A stretch of DNA of 64,000 nt, taken from contig OX381721.1 in the NCBI GenBank assembly GCA_947462335.1, forward strand, positions 6,262,001 to 6,326,000, in the 5' to 3' direction. Below are positions 56,817 to 64,000 of the stretch, piece after piece. This DNA comes from Harmothoe impar (lineage: Eukaryota > Annelida > Polychaeta > Phyllodocida > Polynoidae). The first letter of the stretch is position 1. Every line of letters begins with the position of its first letter. The position numbers were made by a program, and so were the translations under genes. Under the pieces are notes generated by a model that searched no databases, was not told the origin of the DNA, and saw only the letters and a list, made by a program, of their open reading frames with translations.

Positions 56817-57638
56817 CATTTCACTGAACCCAACCTGTACATATATACTTTAACAGTGTATGGAACATTTTTAAGTAGGATTTGGTAAAACCTGAATAGA
56901 CCTACTTCCGGGATCCTACCCATGATCCCGTTCATGAAAAGCGAGTGATAACAAACAAGGTATTCATCATGTGGCAGTTCAGGGTAAAGCAGAGTTGGAA
57001 TCACTAAACGCTAAACAGTACAGAGAAAAATGTCAACTCACACTATAAGCTGGTTGAACCCTTCAAGGACAAATTACCCTCTATAACAAAACTAATTGAT
57101 GCTTCATGCAAATGCTTAAAAATGTTTTAAACCTATTGGGTACGACTGATACACCATTGCAGCAATGGTGGGTTGACTCACCAGTGCTCGGTTCATGCAT
57201 CAAACTTGACAGAAAATCCCTGAAAACCAGGATGCCGTCTTCAAAGTGTTATAACCTTAGGTGGCGCCAGGGTTATGGTGGGGTAATGGAAAGGTGCTGA
57301 CCCTAGTTTCCGACCAACGGGTGGGCTGCTAGATAACCATACAACCCAAATGGACTGACAATATCCTCAAAATAGGTGCCACTAAAAAGCCCTAAAAGGG
57401 CATTGAGGAGAGTGGGCAGTTATCCACATAGCCTGACAGGCTATGCCCTGGCCATGCCCCTGCATGGCTTTGCTGACCTTTAAGAACATATACAAGCCCT
57501 AATGACAGCTTAGGTGTGAATGGTGCGATGGGAGTGCGCCTAAATGGCTGGGTAAGGTGAGGGGGCAGTATAACCCTATAAGGGCAACAAACTGCTTTAA
57601 TATAATGTGCAGCAGCCTATGCTAGCATGATGTATATT
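56817..57638 (+). repeat. tandem duplication unit 2, left part
   Basis: It matches 55561-56411 at about 90% or better by eye, then ends at AGCATGATGTATATT where a large inverted-repeat element begins. Confidence 0.9.
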
Positions 57639-58269
57639 GTCTGGAGGTAGAAGCCCCCTTTGTAGCCCAACCTCAACTTCTAGTATAAAGTTTTTTTCTT
57701 TTCTGATTATTGATGTATAGGGTCTAGGTAAGATTATCAGGGTGGGTGTGGAGCTCTCATCCTTGGGCAATTTGAGTTATTCAAGATGGCCGCCAGTATA
57801 CTCCCAAAAACCAGAAATGTGTCTATCTTAGCTTCTAATCAACTTAGAAATACAAATAAAAATGCAAAAAGTACACTTATGAGGTCAAGGAATACAACCC
57901 TGCCATTTTTAAGAAGAAATGTTGCAGCCATTTTGAATTTTTAATGGGATTATCCATGAAATATGCCTTATTTTGATGGAAAAATGGAAAATGACATAAC
58001 ACTATACTGTCACCATCTTGCATTTGAAATGAACACTTTGGAAGGCAAAGAACCATTCTGTCACATCAAGGAATGCATGTGACAGCCATATTCAATTTGA
58101 AAGTAGGTCACTCGTGATAGCTTAAGTTGAAAAGTTAATGACAATAAGTATAATAAGTCTTATAAGTACAATAAGTCGTATAGGTGACACAATTAGCAAA
58201 AAGGGCCCTAATTTGTAGTGGTACCTCAGTGTTCCCTTTCAAATTATCATAAAGACTGTCTGGAGGGAG

Positions 58270-58800
58270 GGGCCCAAACCTGGCCAACCCTAGAGGTGAT
58301 GTCTGATACCCCTGACCACTGCAAACGAAGAACAGTGGTTATACTGGGCGGGGGGGGGGGGGGGGAGGTTGGGGGCATGCCCAACAAGAAAATGTTGATG
58401 TTCTAGACTTGAAAGGGTGGTGTCTTCTCACTCATTTTGGGATGTAATATATTAAGACCTAGGTCTGTACCTGGCCTCTATCACTTGGTTTGAGAAATAC
58501 TTCTTTTGAGGGAAAGTATGTTTCAGCAGCAGCAGCTTTTCAGGGGTATTTTAGATGCTAACCAGTGGCAGCAGCGATAGCGGGGAGAGAGATGTGGGGG
58601 GGGGGGGGGTGGGGGGAGATATGATATGGCAGGGGAACAAGGGGCCATGGTAGGGGAGGGGATTATATGAGGAGAGGGGATCATATGGCAGGGCAACGGA
58701 TGTGGTGGGGGAGGGAAGGCAATGTTTAGGATATGGGAGGGCATTGAGATGGTAAGGGATAAATGAAGGAGAGGGGAAAATTGTGTCCAGCCCATCTGCT
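58270..58800. repeat. G-rich/purine-rich tract
   Basis: Runs of 12-17 G (about 58348-58365 and 58597-58612) and GGGGA-type repeats. This is G-quadruplex-prone sequence inside the large inverted-repeat element. The proline-rich antisense frames are by-products. Confidence 0.8.
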
Positions 58801-59651
58801 ACCCTTCCTTTCCCATACTCAATCATATACTGACATTCTTTGGCTCCCTATCCAACCAATCTCTCAGTCACTAAAACCTAACCTTGCAAATGATTTTTTC
58901 GCTCGCTATATGACCAACCTAGGTTAGTTTATATTTTCAGGCTAGTAAGTACTGACCAAGTCACCCTAGTCTTTCCAGTTTAGGCTAATTGCTTTTGAGT
59001 AAGGCATTAGTAGCTATTAGTTATATGTTGTTTTGCCGCAGTCATTCTTGAATAGCACTTGGTCATGCCTGACCAATGTCCCTCTGACCAATCTGGAATA
59101 GCCACTACAGACTAAGGCCCAGGCTCTTAGATTATCTGTGTACCCAACCTCCGCATCATAGTCCTGGGGATGTACATGATTCTTGAGATCTAGTCCCTGG
59201 GACATCCTACCCATTCCCAACTTCCCTCCAACTGCCCCCCCGCCGCCATGACCCTGCCCATTGCATCCCTGTCCTATTCTTTCACGCTGCCCTTATTCTA
59301 TAAATGCTTCCCTCTTCTTCTGCTTTCCCATTCCCCTGCCTATTCAATCCCCTTCCTGCCTCCCCTTTTCCTGCTCCCATTCCATTGACTTACTTCCCCT
59401 GTATATGCCCCCCCCCCCTAATTTCTGCAGGGTAGAACAGGGGAGTGGGAGGAGGATGCAGGAGGAGGTAGAGCATTAGAAAAGGAAAGAAACAGTCATG
59501 GTGAGTGAGGGCAGTACACAGGGAATGGGAGGTTACAGGGGTAGATGAGACACAGGGTGAATTAAGGTAGGGACAGTGTGGATCTTGGGGGAGGGGGGGG
59601 GATAAGGGGGCATAGGCGTATGGGGGAGAGGACACCGGAGAGGGCAGGACA

Positions 59652-60257
59652 TTACATGGAGGAAAGGAGCCAGTGAAGGACAGGACATATATATGGCAGG
59701 GAGGACACAGGTGGAGGTAGCCTGGAAGGGGTGGATATGGGACAGGAGATGAGGGCTTGTGGGAGATGAGCGAATATGGGATATGGTAGAAGGGCCACGC
59801 CTCCCTCTCTCAGGCCATGAGTTTGACATTTTATGAAGGGAAGGGGACTCGGAGGGATTGGAGATCCTGAATGGAGGTAATGAGACCACAGAGGATGGAT
59901 GGAACAGCTAGTACATGGTTGGGAGATCCTACAAAAAAGAGGTATTGATGCTGGAGGAGGGATGGGCACCAGGTTGAAGGATGGAAGCCCAAAGAGGATG
60001 GGCCGAAGCCCCAGGAGGAGGTATGGGGACCTAGGAGCGGTGGGAACCGTGATATGAGGGGTGGAATCGTTAGGTAGAGGGGTTGGGGCCGTGGGGGCGT
60101 GGCCCCGGTAGGAAGGGTGGGGCCCTAGGACACTGAAGTAGTAGGGGTCCATACCACTGCTGGTACTATAGGCCAGGGTGATGCTGACAACTGCCAAGAA
60201 GGTGATGAGCCCCCACCCAGCCAGAATTTGCCCCCTACCTTTTCTTTGTCCTTCCAT
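59652..60257 (-). CDS. candidate exon, type II membrane-protein-like N-terminus
   Basis: The 201-codon frame starts with an ATG at 60257. It begins MEGQRKGRGQ, a short basic tail. Residues 11-30 or so, from ILAGWGL to TLAY, form one hydrophobic segment. A serine, threonine and proline-rich stretch follows. That layout is typical of Golgi type II enzymes, but no catalytic domain is present. The first 80 codons favour C or G at third positions; later codons follow the purine-strand bias of the DNA and may be meaningless. A strong alternative donor, AAAAG/GTAGGG, lies after residue 6. It lies inside a long-TIR element, so it could be a captured exon, or an artefact. I do not recognise the protein. 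Confidence 0.25.
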   Translation of the reverse strand: MEGQRKGRGQILAGWGLITFLAVVSITLAYSTSSGMDPYYFSVLGPHPSYRGHAPTAPTPLPNDSTPHITVPTAPRSPYLLLGLRPILFGLPSFNLVPIPPPASIPLFCRISQPCTSCSIHPLWSHYLHSGSPIPPSPLPFIKCQTHGLREGGVALLPYPIFAHLPQALISCPISTPSRLPPPVSSLPYICPVLHWLLSSM

Positions 60258-61334
60258 CTTCGGGGCAGCCCTCGATCTGCCAATGTTTAATGTTCTGTTT
60301 GTTTCTGCAGGTTAGACAAGACAACAGCTAATACAGTTAAACTGGGCTAAAATGTCTTTGCATGTGCTTCTCTTCTGATCTGGTTACTCAATCCCACCAC
60401 TAACTGCCTGTGATGCCTCAGTTGGAGGTGTTGAATCATGAGCTAGTTTACTGCAAAGAATAGCCCCCCCCCCCCAGGTCAGGCAAGTCCCATCCTCTGG
60501 CAATTATATTGCGTAGAACTTCGGACTTTAGCAGTGGGCCACTGTAAATCACTATTCATATACCACACACAATCCCTAACTGCAGAGAATATTAAATAGT
60601 GGGTAGGAATAATTCAGACTACATGGGTTTGGCTGCTTTTCACACAGAAATAACTATCTTTAATATCTTATCAGTATCTTCAGGGTTCTATAAACGTCAC
60701 TAAGGTTAAGAAACTAGAATATGGTGTCTGCTCTAGTGGACATGCAAACATCAACAAATGTAAGTTGTTATTATAAAAATCATTACAAGGGTTATGATAC
60801 TCTAAGCAGGTCCTTATAATGCAATCAACACAGAAACTTCAAATCTGGGCAGGCCTATATGGAACCCACCACTTAGTCCAGGACAAAACTATGGTCCCAT
60901 AGGACATAACAATACAGTGTCTTGTTCTCAGAAGTATTCATTTTGAATGCAAAATGTTGACAATACAGTGATTAGAATTTATGATGGCCATTTTTCCAAT
61001 TTTCTGTCAAAGCGAGGCGTATTTTTTGGATAATCCTATTAAAAATTCAGAATGGCTGCAACATTTCTTCTTGAAAATGGCAGGGTTGTATTCCTTTACC
61101 TCATAAATGTACTTTTTGCATTTTTATTTGTGTTTCTAAGTTGATTAGAAGCTGAGATAGACACATTTCTAGTTTTCGGGAGTATACTGGCGGCCATCTT
61201 GAATAACTCAAATTGCCCAAGGATGAGAGCTCCACACCCACCCTGATAATATTACCTAGACCCTATACATCAATAATCAGAAGAGAAAAAAACTTTATAC
61301 TAGATGTTGGGGTCAACCCCTCTGGCTTCCAGAC

Positions 61335-61750
61335 TATATATAATTATAAATGTATCATGGCAAATTACCAAGGATGTATTGAAGCATCGTGCTGATTGGA
61401 CTGATACTCTTTCAAAGGGTTGGCATGATGCATCAATGCAACCCTTGTCAGTGGCCTCACCAGGCTCCCTGTTTCCTGTAGACCTCATCAAAACACTCTG
61501 CTATCCTTAAAGGGTTAAGATGATTAGGGTTAGAAATATGGAGAGCCTTATCGCGCCCTGGCTTTAGAGGTGGCCTGTAACTTAAAGATGCTGACGCAAA
61601 CAAAGTCTCTCTGCAGCTTCACAGGAAAAACAAGCAAATTAATTTACACCGGCTTCTTGTGATTCCTATAGCTCCCTAATTGAATCGAGGTTAGAGAATT
61701 ACAACAGCTTTAAATCAGCATCAATATGAACCATTAATATCATGACGCCG
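61335..61750 (+). repeat. tandem duplication unit 2, right part
   Basis: It continues exactly the sequence that follows TGTATAT in unit 1 (matching 56412-56800), including AGATGCTGACGCAAACAAAG and CAAATTAATTTACACCGGCT. It shows that the 3.7-kb element inserted after the duplication. Confidence 0.9.
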
Positions 61751-61799
61751 CCTTTAAAAGGTGTTTTCAGAGGCTCCTATATTCCAGATGCTGAAGGAC

Positions 61800-61985
61800 T
61801 TAATAAAAAGGCAACATTAATCTATCTGTTTCCTGCGCATACATTTATGTGCTAGAATAGTAAGCTAATATCTTAGAAATCATATGTGCAGTTTTAATTT
61901 TGCTGAAATGTGTTATACCATTGCTCTGCATTGGAAGCCAGAGTGGGGCTTTGTATTGAATAAAATGTAATGTATTGTAATGTTA
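61800..61985 (+). repeat. possible retroposon 3' tail
   Basis: TATTGAATAAAATGTAATGT followed by ATTGTAATG gives an AATAAA with a short ATGTAATG repeat, a tail pattern seen in SINE and LINE copies. No body was recognised. Confidence 0.25.
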
Positions 61986-61999
61986 CTCGAGCTTTCATT

Positions 62000-64000
62000 C
62001 AAGAATCAAATTACTGCTTTAAACAGGCTGGAAAGTCCCACCTGCAGTTCTGTGTACAAAAATGTGTGTCTGAATGACACAGCTATAACGATTATTGACA
62101 TTGGTGGTTTTTTTACCACCGTGTGATATAAAGCCCAGAGATGATTGGGTCCAGGAGCAGTCAATAGTTAACAACAGCGGGTGAGGCTTATGGATTTTCC
62201 TGCTGGTAGCCAGATTTTTTTGCAACCCTTCGCACCCCTTTAAACTAGTACATATATACTACTTGAGAGTTTTTCACTGAAAAGGGCTGATAAGTTGTGT
62301 TGCACCCATGGTTAAAAACATGGTTTCAGGTTGGTATTTAAGCAGATCCATGCTCCTTTCAGCTTATATACTACAATTGCTTATTCATTCAGCTTGAATA
62401 TCACAAGGATGTGCCCAATATAGACTGCCTGCACTTCTTAGAAAAAATCAATTCTGTCTTTATGTATTTAAGGACCTTGAAGCAGAGACAGCCGAGTTTA
62501 AAATGCATGCCTCTCTGAGAGCTTAAAATATAGTATCATCAGATATTACTAGATGGGGAGGTAAAGGTATACACCTGGCAGTACAAACTTAGGTACCTTT
62601 GTCTTAAAACAACTAGTAATGTTGGGAACTCTGCTTACTTCTGAACATACCGCTTGTCCACCACATTGTGATATAAAGTCCTCAATTAAATAGTGGCGAT
62701 AATGGGGGTAAACTGTAGTCAACCGTATACTCCTTTCATCAGTCTATACAAAAACTTTTTCACCATGCAGGACATTTTGTACTGCAGATTTTTTTTATGC
62801 AGCCCAGCTCAATTTTTGCAGGCCCGGATATTGGAGTAAAATCTTGCTATTCAAAAATGAAATATCAAGCAAGTGTTTGTACAAGCAATGATACTAAATA
62901 TGGTTTCCCCTATGTGTTACAATTATATTAATCATTTTAATATTTACATTACGGAAGACCATTACAGAAAATATTCACACTTTCTGTTTTATGCTGTAGA
63001 AACCTTAATAATGATCTGATTAATGATCCGTAAAAAATGGCATGTAGCCAAGAATCTCTAGAATACAGGTAGTCAATAGAGCCTGCAGTAGAGCTTCTTC
63101 TGCCGGACTGGCAGACTTTTTGGCGGCTATAGCCGGTGTCAGGTAGGTTTTCGTATATGGCCTAAACTCCTGAGTTATGCAGTTTTGGCTATTTCTGGCC
63201 CTTTTCAGCTTTATAACCCTACAGAATAGCAACCTTTACATCAATCTTTTCAAATTTTTGGTATATGTGACAAAACATCCTATACTTTTAGGAATTTTCT
63301 TTTTTTTTGTGTATTGGTCCAAAGTTTTTTTATTTTCTGGCCCTCCAAAGCCCTAAAATCCCCTAAAAACATCCAAAAGGCTAAAAATGTAATGTTTTAC
63401 ATGTCTCCTATGTCTACTGAGGAAACAACAGCCCATCTGAAATATCATTTTCTGTTAGGCCTATGGTAGTCAATTAATTCATGACGCTTTCACTTGATAT
63501 GTACCGTCTTTTTTTCTCCACAGCCATTTAAGTGTGTAGTGTCAGCAAAATATTCATAAGTCCTTTCATTTTGATACCCTTATACAGTAAATAAAGAAGA
63601 CAAAAACAGTATTCCTTGTACCCCGGTTTGTGAGGTAACTATTGTGTCTTTTGCCAGAAAAAAGAAATTTCCAATACTCTAGCCTCCAGGACAAAATGTG
63701 TAGCGTGATACATATTTTTGTCCCTGAGTCACCCTCTTATATTGGTCCCGGAGTCACTCACCTTGCTGATAATAGTAAAACCCACACAGAATTGTTAATA
63801 TCCAATATATTGTAGCTATCTTTAGTGCCCCTGCTTCCTATCTACCCCCTCTAATGCTCTAAACCAGAAATCTGATGATTCTACCAATCTAACCTACATT
63901 TATACAATATCTGACCCGGGTGACTCTGGGACCCAAATAAGGTGAAATAGCAGATTTTTAGGCCAGTACTGTGCCCAGTAGGTTCAACAAGGGATCCTAT
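62000..64000. other. no recognised feature
   Basis: AT-rich sequence with short frames only. The only link found is TTTAAGCAGATCCATGCTCC at about 62.34 kb, shared with 51.17 kb. Confidence 0.6.

Larger units (their letters stand above)
57639..61334. mobile_element. 3.7-kb element with ~430-bp inverted ends
   Basis: GTCTGGAGG opens it and CTTCCAGAC closes it. The ends are about 93% identical in inverted orientation over more than 300 bp (for example TGATTATTGATGTATAGGGT and TTCAAGATGGCCGCCAGTAT), with weaker homology out to about 58080 and 60895. It splits unit 2 of the tandem duplication at TATAT. No transposase or polymerase frame is visible. The interior is purine-rich, with one protein-like frame on the minus strand. 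It is a non-autonomous long-TIR DNA element, possibly carrying captured host sequence. Confidence 0.8.

Noticed and set aside
58523..59889. Proline/serine-rich minus frames of 80-118 codons
   Set aside because: They follow from the pyrimidine-rich strand. Several overlapping frames look alike, so none is credible.

Overview
This window looks like a gene-poor, non-coding stretch of an animal (metazoan) nuclear genome. It is AT-rich and full of (TA)n tracts and short TA-flanked foldback elements. I found no recognisable complete protein-coding gene, rRNA, transposase, reverse transcriptase or CRISPR array. The only tRNA-like sequences look like SINE or repeat relics. Nearly all short open frames are chance frames in repeats; one example is the protein-like frame antisense to the tRNA-like unit at 18.6 kb. 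The repeat style suggests a marine invertebrate, perhaps a deuterostome such as a hemichordate or cephalochordate. That is a guess from repeat texture, not a match.

Layout. 0-10 kb: small palindromes, a (TA)n tract, four copies of a dispersed repeat, a 1.48-kb TA-flanked foldback element, and minus-strand copies of a diverged non-coding unit. 10-19 kb: pyrimidine-rich tracts, several TA-flanked MITE-like elements, a tandem array near 12.5 kb, a dense cluster of 'GCATGATGCAT' hairpin repeats and a tRNA-derived unit. 19.6-21.6 kb: a diverged array with a period near 440 bp. 22-37 kb: plus-strand copies of the diverged non-coding unit, broken up by foldback insertions, plus two striking hairpins. 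38-48 kb: a 2.26-kb TIR element, a candidate spliced non-coding exon, and further duplicated blocks. 48-54 kb: foldbacks, a near-identical 292-bp triplication, and an apparently identical 354-bp duplication. 55.5-61.7 kb: a 1.25-kb tandem duplication whose second copy is split by a 3.7-kb element with ~430-bp inverted ends. That element carries a purine-rich core and an open frame resembling the start of a type II membrane protein. 62-64 kb: no recognisable feature.

The strongest unexplained signal is the diverged unit, called here blocks A, B and C. At least eight copies of B lie between 3.6 and 36.3 kb, minus-strand on the left and plus-strand on the right. They share a co-linear series of short conserved cores separated by indels and in-frame stops. 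That fits either an ancient multiplied regulatory or ncRNA unit, or a very old transposon family. All positions and similarities were found by reading and hand alignment. Boundaries are approximate unless a terminus is described.
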